Shown: one piece after another, positions 18,785 through 29,401 of the stretch | How positions within the stretch are numbered: position 1 is the stretch's first letter | Layout of the letters: each line of letters starts with the position of its first letter | Position numbers and translations under genes: made by a program | Notes under the pieces: model-generated | Database searches by the model: none | Seen by the model: the letters and a program-made list of their open reading frames with translations, nothing else | What the model was told of the DNA's origin: nothing | Origin: Muribaculaceae bacterium | Lineage (GTDB): Bacteria > Bacteroidota > Bacteroidia > Bacteroidales > Muribaculaceae | Assembly (NCBI GenBank): GCA_029068655.1 | Contig: JAIECF010000044.1 | Coordinates: 1 to 62,526, forward strand | DNA length: 62,526 nt | Reading direction: 5' to 3'

Positions 18785-20194
18785 TTAATTTCCGGACTTT
18801 TCTTTCTCCCAGCCGTCATACCTGAACTCGCAGTTGTTCCAGCCATCGGAGATATGCACGTATGTATCCTTGATCTTATTTTCTACCCAATCCTTGATGA
18901 TCTGCTCCTTGGTATGGTTTTCATACATACGTTTGAGCATTATGTAGTCTTCAGCAAGATTGGCGGAATGACCCGGAACTCGGTTGTTGAGACGAACCAT
19001 GACGGCAACTTCCTGGTTTTTCTTGGGATCGGTCATAATGAAGGGCTCGCTGATATCGCCCGGTTGCATGCTCTCTATGCGTCGGGCTATCTCCGGGGGA
19101 AGATCTTGCATCTCGAAGCGTGTAGTGCCGTAGCGCTCGCTTTCCTGATTGGAGTTGACCATCATGCCTTTGTTGTTGCGGGAATCCTTGTCCTGACTGA
19201 TGAAACGTACGCTCTCGTCAAATGTGAACTTACCCGCGGCTATCTCTTTTCTGATGGAGTCGAGACGCATTGTGGCATCGCGGAGGTCTTTTGAACTGAC
19301 CTTCGGCTTCAGAAGGATATGACGGACGTTTACCTCATCGCCCTTGCGGTCGATAAACTGAATTATGTGATAGCCGAACTCAGTCTCCACAATACGTGAG
19401 ACCTTCTTAGGATCATTGAGATTGAAAGCGACGTTGGCAAACTCCGGAACGTAAGTAGCGCGGGTAGCGTAGCCGAGCTCTCCTCCCTTCATTGCACTTC
19501 CGGGGTCTTCGCTATACATTACAGCAAGGGTGTAGAAATCCGATTCCCCCTTGTTGACACGGTCAGTGAAGTCTCGGAGACGCGCCTTGACATCCTCAAT
19601 TTCCTGCTTGGGGATAATAGGATTGAGCTGCATGATCTGCACCTCTACCTGCATTGGGACATACGGGAGACTGTCTGCAGGCAACTTCGCGAAGTATTTC
19701 TTCACGTCGTTGGGAGTGGCCTTTACGTTTTTTGTAAGGTTGTCCTGCACCTGCTCCTTGATGTAGTTGGCCTTCATCCTGTCCATTACCTCATCGCGGA
19801 TGGAATTCCAAGGACGCCTGAACATCTCCTCGACTTTTTCACGGCTTCCGAGGCTTTTAACGTAGAAATTCATCTGCATGTCGACGCGTGAAGATAGCTG
19901 GCTCACGGGAGCCTCTATCGTATCGAGCTTACCTTGATGCAGGTAGAGCTTCTCAACGGCAAGCTGCTCCGGAATCACACAGTAAGGATCACCACCGGGA
20001 CTGACTCCCATACTGCGCATCTGCGCATATTCTTCTTCAATCTCCGACTTATATATGGCGTTATCTCCCACGATCCATGCCACTTCGTCGATGACGTTCT
20101 TTTTCGGGCTTGTGCCGATATCAGCCTTAGCCACGTTTCCCATCGAAAGGAGAGCCGCGGCTGCGAGCCCTATTGTCATTACTGTCTTTTTCAT
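18785..20194 (-). CDS. Periplasmic peptidylprolyl isomerase (PpiC/SurA-like)
   Basis: Signal peptide MKKTVMTIGLAAAALLSMG; parvulin segment GGELGYATRATYVPEFANVAF ... GYHIIQFIDRKGDEVNVRHIL. Confidence 0.88.
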   Translation of the reverse strand: MKKTVMTIGLAAAALLSMGNVAKADIGTSPKKNVIDEVAWIVGDNAIYKSEIEEEYAQMRSMGVSPGGDPYCVIPEQLAVEKLYLHQGKLDTIEAPVSQLSSRVDMQMNFYVKSLGSREKVEEMFRRPWNSIRDEVMDRMKANYIKEQVQDNLTKNVKATPNDVKKYFAKLPADSLPYVPMQVEVQIMQLNPIIPKQEIEDVKARLRDFTDRVNKGESDFYTLAVMYSEDPGSAMKGGELGYATRATYVPEFANVAFNLNDPKKVSRIVETEFGYHIIQFIDRKGDEVNVRHILLKPKVSSKDLRDATMRLDSIRKEIAAGKFTFDESVRFISQDKDSRNNKGMMVNSNQESERYGTTRFEMQDLPPEIARRIESMQPGDISEPFIMTDPKKNQEVAVMVRLNNRVPGHSANLAEDYIMLKRMYENHTKEQIIKDWVENKIKDTYVHISDGWNNCEFRYDGWEKEKSGN

Positions 20195-20234
20195 CTGCTC
20201 TGTATGATGCTTGATCACTTGATGCTTTCTTATC

Positions 20235-21107
20235 TTATTGGTTGTCTTTTATAAATGTACCTTCTTTCAGGATCTCCTTCTCGACAGCCGAGGAGCGGAG
20301 AGCCTTTATAAGCCCGGCCTCGTAGTCGGCAAGATGAAGCGCCTTCATCCTGTCTTCGATCAAAGGAGCGGCATATTCCTCCGGCATTGTGGATCCGCTC
20401 TTCCTGTAGTCGGTGAGATGAAGTATGTAGACTGTCCCGTTGAGTTCAGTCTCATAGTCTTTCGTAGACTCCACAAACCGGTCGCCGTCCCCAAGCCTGC
20501 TCGGGATCTCGCCTGCTATGACATCGAAATCAGTCCAATGGTCGGCGAAATAGCGGAATGCCGTCGCTTCGCGCCGTCCGGTATTCTCGAGGGCATCGTA
20601 TGAATCAGGATCTGCCTGACGCATCCATAGCCTTATGTCTTCGAGATGAGCCGAAGATGCAGGAATCCTGATGTAAAGCCCCTTTACAATAGGGCCCTCG
20701 AGCCGAAGCTCTGCGGCATGTTCCTTGTAATAGGCCTTCACCCCGTCAATATCCACCGGCTGCACTCCATTACGCCGCATCTTGCGGCGGTAGGAATCTG
20801 CGATGAGGCTTCTTCTATAGGCAGCGGTGAGCGCGTCGATACGGTCCATGTCGTCAATCTGCCCGGCTGCCAGATCCTCTATGAGAAAACCTTCAATCCA
20901 TCGGTCGGCGATCTTACGGATAAGGGCAGCGCTGTCCGCAGCGCTGATACCGGAAGGCAACTGACGTACCACATCTGACATCCTCAACACTGAGTCGCGG
21001 TATTGCGCCACAAATTCCGTGTCGGCGGCGATGGCTTCGGTATTTCCCCGTCCGCAGCCGGCTGCGATCACTAAGCTGCCCAGAAGTATTAGCGCGGTCT
21101 TTTTCAT
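20235..21107 (-). CDS. SurA-N-like putative lipoprotein
   Basis: Lipobox-like LVIAAGC; placed between two PpiC-family genes. Confidence 0.65.
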   Translation of the reverse strand: MKKTALILLGSLVIAAGCGRGNTEAIAADTEFVAQYRDSVLRMSDVVRQLPSGISAADSAALIRKIADRWIEGFLIEDLAAGQIDDMDRIDALTAAYRRSLIADSYRRKMRRNGVQPVDIDGVKAYYKEHAAELRLEGPIVKGLYIRIPASSAHLEDIRLWMRQADPDSYDALENTGRREATAFRYFADHWTDFDVIAGEIPSRLGDGDRFVESTKDYETELNGTVYILHLTDYRKSGSTMPEEYAAPLIEDRMKALHLADYEAGLIKALRSSAVEKEILKEGTFIKDNQ

Positions 21108-21222
21108 CTAATGAGCAAAGTTACAAAAAAAATCCGATATGGCAAAATCGTTTTGCATTTTGCTTCCTGCGTTTTGCAAGATTGGGCATCATGTGAGACT
21201 TCCAGACCTGCGTTGATATTTT

Positions 21223-21258
21223 AAAAGCCCTTGGAAATCCATCTTTTCCAAGGGCTTA
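21223..21258. terminator. Intrinsic terminator
   Basis: AAAAGCCCTTGGAAA...TTTCCAAGGGCTTA. Confidence 0.85.
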
Positions 21259-21280
21259 TGGGTGAGTATCGCGCTTATCC

Positions 21281-23017
21281 TTACTTGATTTTCTTGAGGA
21301 CTTTCTGGTTGACTGTAACTGGATATCGAGATTTTAGTCGTTCTACCCAATCATGTTCAAGCTGGTTCTGATAGTCGCTTGTCACGAGGCTACGCACGTC
21401 TGACATCGATTCCGGAGCATTGAGCAATTTCGGATCGTAGACAAAATATACCGTATACTTCTTATTGTTCGGCTTAACCGGAGCTCCACCAAACATGATA
21501 TTGTCTACCATGGCATTCTGTCCTTCCTCCATCAGGATGCGATCGATCGAGGCCTTTCCGACAAACTGCTTGCGCACTGCTTTCAAGGCGGTATCGTCGG
21601 AGGCATCTCTTAGAGCTTTCCTGACAAGGTCTGCCACAGAATCATTGGTCGCCTGTACAAGGATGCCCTTTACATGAGGCTTGGTCCACTTGTAGTCTGC
21701 ACGGTGTATGTTGAAGTAGTCGTCAAGGCCCTGCTCGTCTTTTGCAGCTTTGTCCCATACCTCGCGGAGACTTGCCTCATAAAGGAGAGATCCTTCCCGG
21801 TATTCGTTGAGGAGGTTACGGTAGTCAGGCTCGTTTTCGTAAAGCCATGTGTATTCCATATCTCTTAAAGTGGCCCCACTGACGGTGTCAATATCATTGG
21901 TATGGATTGCCTTTCTATGTTTCTTACGGAGTCTGTCGAGAAGATGGTTTTCAACAAGCGCAAACCGCTCATCTTGAGGATTGGCGATTCTCTTGAGTAA
22001 CTGGGGCTTCATCTCTTCAAGCGAAGCCGGACCTTTGGCATCAAGCTTACGGATCACGTGCCAACCATACTGACTTCTTACAGGACGAGATATCTCGTTG
22101 ACCTGAAGCGCGAACGATGCTGAATCGAAGGGTTCCACCATCATGCCGGCACCAAACCAGCTGAGTTTTCCTCCCTGGCGTCCTGATCCCTTGTCGTCGC
22201 TCAGCTCTCGGGCGAGATCTTCAAAGATGGATGGATTGGCTGAAACAGCATCATATATGCTATCGATGCTTGCCTTTGCCGCAGCTTGCTGCTCAGCAGT
22301 AGCTGTCGGAGGCAACATCTTCATGATGTGCTCTACCAATACGGTGCCTCGCGCAGGACGATGTTTTCCCCCTTTCACGATGTGGAAGCCTTGAGGAGAC
22401 TCCACGATCTCGGATATCTGTCCCGGCGCTAACGAGAATACGGCTTTTTCAAAGGCGTAAGGGAAACGACCTGATACGATGTAACCCATGCGGCCACCCG
22501 CATTACTGCTGGCACGGTCGACTGAATATTTCGCTGCTATCTCAGCGTAGTCGGCTCCATTGAGGATCTCGGAGCGTAGTGAGTCGGCAAGTGCGCGGCC
22601 CTCTTCATTCTCCTTATCGGAGGCAGCCTTTCCGATCATTATATGAAACGCCTCGGCTTCTTCGCGACTCATGTCGTAGGCTTCTCTGACGAGGGAGTTA
22701 AGATAAAGCGAATCAGTAAGGTACGGAGTGGCAAGATCAGCGCGGTATTGTTTCATTTCTTTTTGGAAAGCCGGGAGTGTGTCGAGTTTCTGCGACATGG
22801 CGTCTGCCACCTTGAGCTTATAGATCTTAAACATCTCAGCGTATTCGTCGAGTGTCTGAGGATCCACCTGTTGCTGCTGGTTTTTGTGGTAGAGGTATTC
22901 GAATTCGGAGCGAGGTACGTCGACTCCGTTGACGGTCATCACCACTTCATCCTTCGCTGCCACAGAGAAGGCGGAAGCGGCCAAAACTGCTATTGAAGCT
23001 ATGTGCTTTCTATTCAT
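21281..23017 (-). CDS. Peptidylprolyl isomerase with parvulin (PpiC) domains
   Basis: 578 aa, signal peptide, parvulin motifs (GGRMGYIVSGRFPYAFEKAVFSL; GGKLSWFGAGMMVEPFDSASF). Confidence 0.88.
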   Translation of the reverse strand: MNRKHIASIAVLAASAFSVAAKDEVVMTVNGVDVPRSEFEYLYHKNQQQQVDPQTLDEYAEMFKIYKLKVADAMSQKLDTLPAFQKEMKQYRADLATPYLTDSLYLNSLVREAYDMSREEAEAFHIMIGKAASDKENEEGRALADSLRSEILNGADYAEIAAKYSVDRASSNAGGRMGYIVSGRFPYAFEKAVFSLAPGQISEIVESPQGFHIVKGGKHRPARGTVLVEHIMKMLPPTATAEQQAAAKASIDSIYDAVSANPSIFEDLARELSDDKGSGRQGGKLSWFGAGMMVEPFDSASFALQVNEISRPVRSQYGWHVIRKLDAKGPASLEEMKPQLLKRIANPQDERFALVENHLLDRLRKKHRKAIHTNDIDTVSGATLRDMEYTWLYENEPDYRNLLNEYREGSLLYEASLREVWDKAAKDEQGLDDYFNIHRADYKWTKPHVKGILVQATNDSVADLVRKALRDASDDTALKAVRKQFVGKASIDRILMEEGQNAMVDNIMFGGAPVKPNNKKYTVYFVYDPKLLNAPESMSDVRSLVTSDYQNQLEHDWVERLKSRYPVTVNQKVLKKIK

Positions 23018-23045
23018 TGTAGTTGTCGATAGATTATAAAATCGA

Positions 23046-23080
23046 AAAAAGGAGGAAGCCTGATCGGTTCCTCCTTCTTT
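23046..23080. terminator. Intrinsic terminator downstream of clpX
   Basis: AAAAAAGGAGGAAGCCTGATCGGTTCCTCCTTCTTT. Confidence 0.75.
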
Positions 23081-23192
23081 AACGAATTATTCGAGTGAAA
23101 ATTGTATTTTTTTGAGTTTTTAAGTCATGGGCATTATGTTATCGGTCTTATATCATGACTTACACACTCGTCGCTCATAAGCTTTCCGGGTC

Positions 23193-24449
23193 TCAGCTCT
23201 GGTTAAGGCCTGGGTTTCGGGAAAGCTTGTCGAGAACGTAATCGGTGGTCACTTCAAACTTCTTGGTCTTTGAGGATGGCACTTCATACATGGCATCTAC
23301 CATTACCGTCTCTACTATGCTTCGGAGCCCGCGAGCGCCGAGTTTATACTCGATAGCCTTGTCGACAATGGTGTCGAGAGCTTCGTCGGTAAACTCGAGC
23401 TCCACTCCATCCATCTCGAAGAGTTTCTTATACTGACGGATTATGGCGTTTTTAGGTTCTACAAGGATACGGCGGAGCGCTTCCCGATCGAGCGGATCGA
23501 GTGCTGTCAGCACCGGAAGACGACCGATGATCTCGGGGATTAGACCGAACGACTTAAGATCCTGAGGCATGACATAGCGCATCAGGTTGTCGCGCTTCTT
23601 CTTAGCGTCGCTGCTGTTCTGGCCGTAGCCTACAGTGTGGGTGTTGAGACGTGCGGCTATCTTTCGCTCTATTCCGTCGAAGGCACCTCCGCATACGAAG
23701 AGTATGTTCTTGGTATCTACCGGAATCATCTTCTGTTCCGGATGCTTTCGGCCCCCATTCGGCGGCACGAGAACTGTGGAGCCCTCGAGAAGTTTCAGCA
23801 GTCCTTGCTGCACTCCCTCGCCGCTTACATCGCGGGTGATGGACGGGTTGTCGCTCTTACGGGCAATTTTATCAATCTCGTCTATGAAGACAATACCGCG
23901 CTCAGCTTTCTTGACATCGTAGTCGCATGCCTGGAGAAGGCGGGTGAGAAGCGACTCGATGTCTTCACCTACATAGCCGGCCTCAGTAAGTACCGTTGCG
24001 TCTACGATCGTGAAAGGCACGTCGAGGAGTTTCGCGATTGTCTTTGCCAATAGAGTCTTTCCGGTACCAGTGGGACCGACGAGAATGACGTTGCTCTTCT
24101 CTATGTCGACGTCCTCGATGTCCTGCTTGCCTTCGTCGAGACGCTGGATGCGCTTGTAGTGGTTGTAGACCGCCACCGCCATATACTTCTTAGCCTCGTC
24201 CTGGCCAATGATATATTGGTCAAGAAAATCCTTGATCTCCTTTGGCTTGGGGATGGAGTTACGGCTTTTTTTTCTGGTTTTGGCAGAGGCGCGCTGGGCG
24301 AGCTCCGCCTGCGCGGTGGTCTCGATATATGAGACACAGTCTGAGCAGAGGGCGAGCCCGGGCATAATCTCCACCACGGGATTTGCCTCCGAGTCTACTA
24401 CGCCACACATAGCGCACACCAGTCCTGATCCCTGAGTCTTCTTTGCCAT
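23193..24449 (-). CDS. clpX: ATP-dependent Clp protease ATP-binding subunit ClpX
   Basis: Zinc-finger N-term, [30 protein letters not shown]; start at MAKKTQGSG. Confidence 0.96.
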   Translation of the reverse strand: MAKKTQGSGLVCAMCGVVDSEANPVVEIMPGLALCSDCVSYIETTAQAELAQRASAKTRKKSRNSIPKPKEIKDFLDQYIIGQDEAKKYMAVAVYNHYKRIQRLDEGKQDIEDVDIEKSNVILVGPTGTGKTLLAKTIAKLLDVPFTIVDATVLTEAGYVGEDIESLLTRLLQACDYDVKKAERGIVFIDEIDKIARKSDNPSITRDVSGEGVQQGLLKLLEGSTVLVPPNGGRKHPEQKMIPVDTKNILFVCGGAFDGIERKIAARLNTHTVGYGQNSSDAKKKRDNLMRYVMPQDLKSFGLIPEIIGRLPVLTALDPLDREALRRILVEPKNAIIRQYKKLFEMDGVELEFTDEALDTIVDKAIEYKLGARGLRSIVETVMVDAMYEVPSSKTKKFEVTTDYVLDKLSRNPGLNQS

Positions 24450-24460
24450 GTTCAGCTTTT

Positions 24461-25171
24461 TTATTTCTTCTTTTCGTTGATCAGAATGCGGTCGATCATT
24501 CCATATTCCTTCGCCTCCGAAGCGATCATCCAATAGTCGCGGTCACTGTCGGCTGCCACTTTCTCCATACTCATTCCGCTATGTTCGGAAATAATACGGT
24601 AGAGTTCGTCCTTCAGTTTGAGAATCTCCCTGGCTGTGATCTCGATATCTGAGGCCTGACCCTGGATTCCGCCCATCGGCTGATGTATCATCACGCGGCT
24701 GTGGGGGAGCGCGAAGCGCTTACCTTTCTCGCCGGCCACGAGCAGAACGGCAGCCATTGAGGCGGCCATGCCGGTACAGATCGTAGAGACGTCGCTGTTG
24801 ACATACTGCATGGTGTCGTAGATGCCGAGTCCTGCATATACAGATCCACCTGGAGAGTTGATATAGAGAGATATGTCCTTGTCAGGATCTACCGAGTCAA
24901 GATAGAGAAGCTGAGCCTGGATGATGTTGGCGCTCTGATCCGATACCTGGGTGCCGAGGAAGATAATGCGGTCCATCATCAAGCGGGAGAATACATCCAT
25001 CTGAGTCACATTGAGCTGACGCTCCTCAAGAATGTAAGGGTTCATGTAGTCGGCGTGTGGCACTGCCACAGCGCCGGCCTGACGGTTGACGGCCTTCTGA
25101 TAGCCGTCGAGCATGTTGCTGCTTATGCCGAGGTGATGCACGGCAAATTTATCAAAATCTGTCATAGTCAT
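24461..25171 (-). CDS. clpP: ATP-dependent Clp protease proteolytic subunit
   Basis: [21 protein letters not shown] catalytic motifs. Confidence 0.95.
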   Translation of the reverse strand: MTMTDFDKFAVHHLGISSNMLDGYQKAVNRQAGAVAVPHADYMNPYILEERQLNVTQMDVFSRLMMDRIIFLGTQVSDQSANIIQAQLLYLDSVDPDKDISLYINSPGGSVYAGLGIYDTMQYVNSDVSTICTGMAASMAAVLLVAGEKGKRFALPHSRVMIHQPMGGIQGQASDIEITAREILKLKDELYRIISEHSGMSMEKVAADSDRDYWMIASEAKEYGMIDRILINEKKK

Positions 25172-25294
25172 ATGTCTGATTTATAATGCATAATACATAA
25201 TGCATAATAATGTAGGCGACGATACAGAATCCCGCATCGCCGCCTTGATATCATTTAATAATTAATCTTTAATAATTAATCATTAATAATCGAA

Positions 25295-26650
25295 TTAGGC
25301 TTCCGTGGGAGTGAAGAGCTTGTTGAAATCTTCTACGGTAACGTTCTTCTCGTCGAGTGTTACGGCATTCTTGATGGCGCCGTAGAGCTTGCTTTCGAAA
25401 GCCTGCTGGCGCACCTGATCGCCCTGCTTGCCGGAGATGATCTCTTGAGCGTATTTCTCAAGTATATCCTCAGGAACATTGGGCATGCCGTATTGTGCGA
25501 ACTGGTTGCGTGCGATAGCCTTGGCGAGCTCTACTACATCTTCCTGCTCGAGCTTTACTTCAAGCTCTTTTGCGATCTTGTCGCTTACAAGCTGCCATAC
25601 GAGCTGCGGGCGAGCCTTTGCATATTCTTCGTCGATGTTCTCGTCATTGAGGGTCTCGTTTGCCTGCTTGAGATAATCCTTAAGCACAGCGTCGGGAAGA
25701 GTGATCTCGCCGACTGCCTTGAGTATTGCGTCCTTTGAGTCGATGGTGAAGCGGAAGTCGCTGTCATTGCTGAGCTGAGCTTCGATCATCTCCTTTACGC
25801 TCTTCTTGTATGCCTCCTCGTCCTTGACGTTATCCTTGCCGAAGAGCTGGTCGTAATATTCCTGGCCAAGTTCTGCCGGACGGAGCACGATTGAGTCAGT
25901 CACTTCAAACTGGAAGTCACCCTTGTGGTTTTCCACGTCGTCCTTGTCGATGTTAAGCATCGAGGCGAGCTCGACAGCATTACCATCGGCTGCAGCCCAA
26001 GGATTGAAGTTGAATTTATCGCCGACTTTCTTGCCAACGAATATAGCTTTCTGCTCATCGCTCTTGAAGTGCTCGGGACCTACGATGCCGTTTTCAACCA
26101 CGACTCCGCCTTCCTTAACTGAGCCGTCTTCGTTAAGCTCTGTGATGATACCTTTCACTACGGCGTTGCTTTCTACCGTGTCGCCTGATTCCTGCTTGCC
26201 AAAACGGCGGCGGAGATTCTGGTCCTGGGTGGTGACCATTTCATCGGTGACCTCGATGTTGTAGTAGGGTACAGAGAGATCCTTGCTTACCGGATTAGCG
26301 ATCTCGGGAGCGAGGCCTACGCGGAACTTGAATGTGAAGTCATCGTTCTTAATGTCGAAGTTCTCGCTGGCTTCAGGAACCGGATTGCCGAGCACACGGA
26401 GATTGTTTTCCTTTATATAATTGTAGAGCGCCTCGGAAGTGGCTTTGTTGACTTCGTCGTATTTCACTGCCTCACCGTATTTCTTCTGGATAAGGCTCAT
26501 CGGAGTCTTTCCGGGACGGAAACCTGGTTCGGGACGGTTTTTCGCGATATTCTTAAGGGCTTTCTTTACGCCTTCTGCATAGTCGGCAGCTGCGAGCTCA
26601 ACGGTCACAAGACCGTTTACGTCGTCGATTTTTTCAAACGTTACGTTCAT
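25295..26650 (-). CDS. tig: Trigger factor
   Basis: RPGFRPGKTPMSLIQKKYG motif; adjacent to clpP-clpX. Confidence 0.9.
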   Translation of the reverse strand: MNVTFEKIDDVNGLVTVELAAADYAEGVKKALKNIAKNRPEPGFRPGKTPMSLIQKKYGEAVKYDEVNKATSEALYNYIKENNLRVLGNPVPEASENFDIKNDDFTFKFRVGLAPEIANPVSKDLSVPYYNIEVTDEMVTTQDQNLRRRFGKQESGDTVESNAVVKGIITELNEDGSVKEGGVVVENGIVGPEHFKSDEQKAIFVGKKVGDKFNFNPWAAADGNAVELASMLNIDKDDVENHKGDFQFEVTDSIVLRPAELGQEYYDQLFGKDNVKDEEAYKKSVKEMIEAQLSNDSDFRFTIDSKDAILKAVGEITLPDAVLKDYLKQANETLNDENIDEEYAKARPQLVWQLVSDKIAKELEVKLEQEDVVELAKAIARNQFAQYGMPNVPEDILEKYAQEIISGKQGDQVRQQAFESKLYGAIKNAVTLDEKNVTVEDFNKLFTPTEA

Positions 26651-26886
26651 TTCTGTATTTGATGATTATTTCTAATTTTCATTATACTTACATACTGAAA
26701 ACCAGAACCGGGCCAAAAAATTTCAGGATCGGCTGGGGCGTTTTCAGATAGTTTTGGGTTTATTCCGCAAAATTAACAAAAAAATCCGATATGGCAAAAT
26801 AGTTGTTAGTTTTCAGTTGTCAGATTTCGTAGAATACTAGCGCAATGATCACAACCCGTAATGTCTGCAGCAGACCGATAGGACTC

Positions 26887-27966
26887 TCAGAATCTGATGC
26901 TGTGCCTCAGTATTTCCTTTGCTTTCTTTAAGAAGCGTTTGGTCTTTTCTTTTCTGGAATATGCAGGAGGCTCGGGGAGCGAGCCGTTTCCTACACGTGT
27001 GTCGAGCACCATGCCGAGACGGCGAGAGTCATGATCGATGGCGTTGACGCGTGCTATGAGGTCGGAGATGATGGAATCGCGTGGCACTCGCTCCGACTCG
27101 AATATAAGCATAGCGTCCTGTATGGCCAGTTGTTGGTTTTTCTCCTTACGTCTGGCATCTTTGACGGTGATATATTCGCGGTCGGTAATGGTGAGGTCGA
27201 AGTAAGTGCTGACATAAAGAATAGGGTCTTCGTAGTGCTTGAACCGGAACATATCGTGTCCTCTTCCCATCGACTCTATCCTGCACGAAAGTCGGTCAAG
27301 GTTCTGAGGTTTTACAGCGAATGTGTCGGTATCGGAAAAACGGTAGTCCATGACGAGTCGCTCAAAATCAGTGTCGCGCCAAAGTGGACCGGCCAGCCGT
27401 GGGGTCCATTTTCTCCTACTGGAATCGGCGAGCACGTCTACTGTTACGTTGATCCCGGCCGAATCCCTGCTCCATATCTCGGAAGGGGAGTATTTTCCCA
27501 TGACAGTGTCCGTGCCGAGCCTGTTACCGCCTATGATAGCCGGAAGATTGACTCGTCGGGGCAGCGACACCCAGTCAGACCATGAGAAGTGATGACTTGC
27601 ACGATCTGAGACACTGTCGAGGCCGGAGGCATCAGTCCATTTATAGTATGACTTGGTCTTAAGGAGGCGAGGATCTGTCCACCCTTTATATCGTTTCTCC
27701 TTTCCGGTAGGAATCATGAAATCGACCCACTTCTCACGGTAGAGCGTTAGTGTGTCGGAAGATGAAGACATAGTCGAAAGCTCGCGGATGTAGCCGGTAA
27801 GATGCAATATGGGGCGATGCTTCGTGCTGACCTTTACTTCCGGAAGCTCGTAAGGAATGGGTTCGAGCGGCGCGTTCGGCTCAGCCACCACGGCTATGGC
27901 GTAGGCTAATCCTGCGAAGACAAGAAGAATTGCTTTTCGCAATGTGTTGAATCGACTCGTTTTCAT
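26887..27966 (-). CDS. Hypothetical secreted protein
   Basis: 359 aa, signal peptide-like N-term, preceded by TAACTTTG promoter-like sequence. Confidence 0.6.
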   Translation of the reverse strand: MKTSRFNTLRKAILLVFAGLAYAIAVVAEPNAPLEPIPYELPEVKVSTKHRPILHLTGYIRELSTMSSSSDTLTLYREKWVDFMIPTGKEKRYKGWTDPRLLKTKSYYKWTDASGLDSVSDRASHHFSWSDWVSLPRRVNLPAIIGGNRLGTDTVMGKYSPSEIWSRDSAGINVTVDVLADSSRRKWTPRLAGPLWRDTDFERLVMDYRFSDTDTFAVKPQNLDRLSCRIESMGRGHDMFRFKHYEDPILYVSTYFDLTITDREYITVKDARRKEKNQQLAIQDAMLIFESERVPRDSIISDLIARVNAIDHDSRRLGMVLDTRVGNGSLPEPPAYSRKEKTKRFLKKAKEILRHSIRF

Positions 27967-28194
27967 GAGGCAAAGTTATCAAAACTTTGTTTATATTGCA
28001 ATTTCAGTATTGTTCTTTTGAGGATTCTTGAATAAAATTAACTTATATTAATCTTAGTTGTTTATTTTGTAAGAATATTAGGCGTTAAGTTTTCAGCTGT
28101 CACTCTACAGAACTCTTAGTTAGGACGCTTGCCTCGTTAGTCTGACATGCATACCTCTGTAAACTGAAACCTAAAGACTGAATACTTAAAGACT

Positions 28195-28977
28195 ATGGAA
28201 ATAAGAAATCAGAATCTGACAAGATATATCACTCCGCTACGCGAGGGGGGATCGCTGCCCGCGCTTGCGGAAGCTGACGACGGTTTCAAATACGTCGTGA
28301 AGTTTCGCGGTTCGGGCCATCGCGAGAAGGCGCTCATAGCCGATTTCATGGGTAGCGAAATAGCCCGCGCAGTCGGACTTAAGGTGCCGGAGCAAGTATT
28401 TCTCAATCTTGACGAATATTTCGGACAGGCAGAGGGCGACGAGGAGATCCAGGATCTCTTGAAATGGAGCCAAGGTCTCAATCTTGGTGTTCATTATCTT
28501 CAGGGAGCCATGACGTTTGATCCATATGCCAATCCTGTGGATGACGCCACGGCCTCGCGAATTGTTTGGCTCGATATGTTTATAACGAATGTAGACCGTA
28601 CGGTGAAGAACACCAATATGCTTATCTGGCACAACGAACTCTGGCTTATTGACCACGGAGCATCGTTCTACTTTCATCACAGCTGGAGTGACTGGGAGAA
28701 AAGCGCACTGACACAGTTCCCGTATATAAAGGATCATGCTCTTCTGCATAAGGCCACCCGCATGAAAGAGGCAGACATCTACATTCGGTCGCGGCTAACT
28801 CAAGATCTGCTCGACGGGATTGTGGACGCATTGCCGGAGGAATGGCTCAAATGGGACGAGGGCACTGATAAGGATGCCCGTGAGAGAAGAGAGACTTATA
28901 GGATGTTTCTTAAGAAGAGACTTCAGGATGTGGATATAGTAAAGGTTGTGGAAGATGCAAGAGCTAAACAGATATGA
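28195..28977 (+). CDS. HipA-like kinase domain protein
   Basis: 260 aa; KYVVKFRGSGHREKALIADFMGSEIARAVGL, DMFITNVDRTVKNTNML, LWLIDHGASFYFHH. Confidence 0.75.
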   Translation: MEIRNQNLTRYITPLREGGSLPALAEADDGFKYVVKFRGSGHREKALIADFMGSEIARAVGLKVPEQVFLNLDEYFGQAEGDEEIQDLLKWSQGLNLGVHYLQGAMTFDPYANPVDDATASRIVWLDMFITNVDRTVKNTNMLIWHNELWLIDHGASFYFHHSWSDWEKSALTQFPYIKDHALLHKATRMKEADIYIRSRLTQDLLDGIVDALPEEWLKWDEGTDKDARERRETYRMFLKKRLQDVDIVKVVEDARAKQI

Positions 28978-29338
28978 GTATGCCGTCATTCGGTTTGTTC
29001 CGTGTGTGGAGCGCGAGGAGTTCATCAATGTTGGCCTTGCCATGATGTGTAAGCGAAGGCGCTGGATAAAGGTAAGCATTCTTCTTCCGGAGAGTAAGCT
29101 TAAGGCTATATGTCCGGCCTTTGATAGAGTGGCTCTTGCCGGTCAGTTGCAGGCGTTCGTAGATATCGCCGACGGAAAAAAGACGTCTGGCCCGGTGGCC
29201 CAATATCCGGTTGAGGAGCGGTTCAGATGGATATCGGCCATGAAGAGCAGTGTCATTCAGACTTCACGCCCTCACCCAGGAATGTGTGACGATCTGGAAA
29301 CTACTTTCACCCGATTGTTCACTGAACTTGTAGAATAA
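28955..29338 (+). CDS. DUF3037 family protein
   Basis: MQELNRYEYAVIRFVPCVEREEFINVGLAMMCK; start overlaps upstream gene. Confidence 0.75.
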   Translation: MQELNRYEYAVIRFVPCVEREEFINVGLAMMCKRRRWIKVSILLPESKLKAICPAFDRVALAGQLQAFVDIADGKKTSGPVAQYPVEERFRWISAMKSSVIQTSRPHPGMCDDLETTFTRLFTELVE

Positions 29339-29376
29339 AAAAACGGTCGTCTCCCCTCGAGGAGCGACCGTTTTTC
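29337..29376. terminator. Bidirectional intrinsic terminator
   Basis: AAAAACGGTCGTCTCCCCTCGAGGAGCGACCGTTTTT. Confidence 0.9.
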
Positions 29377-29401
29377 CGTTGTTTTTGTATAGCGGGTTTT
29401 A

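Noticed and set aside
23122-23161. AAGTCATG/CATGACTT 8-bp inverted repeat between ppiC and clpX
   Set aside because: Short arms with a 24-nt loop; a better terminator lies adjacent at 23046-23080
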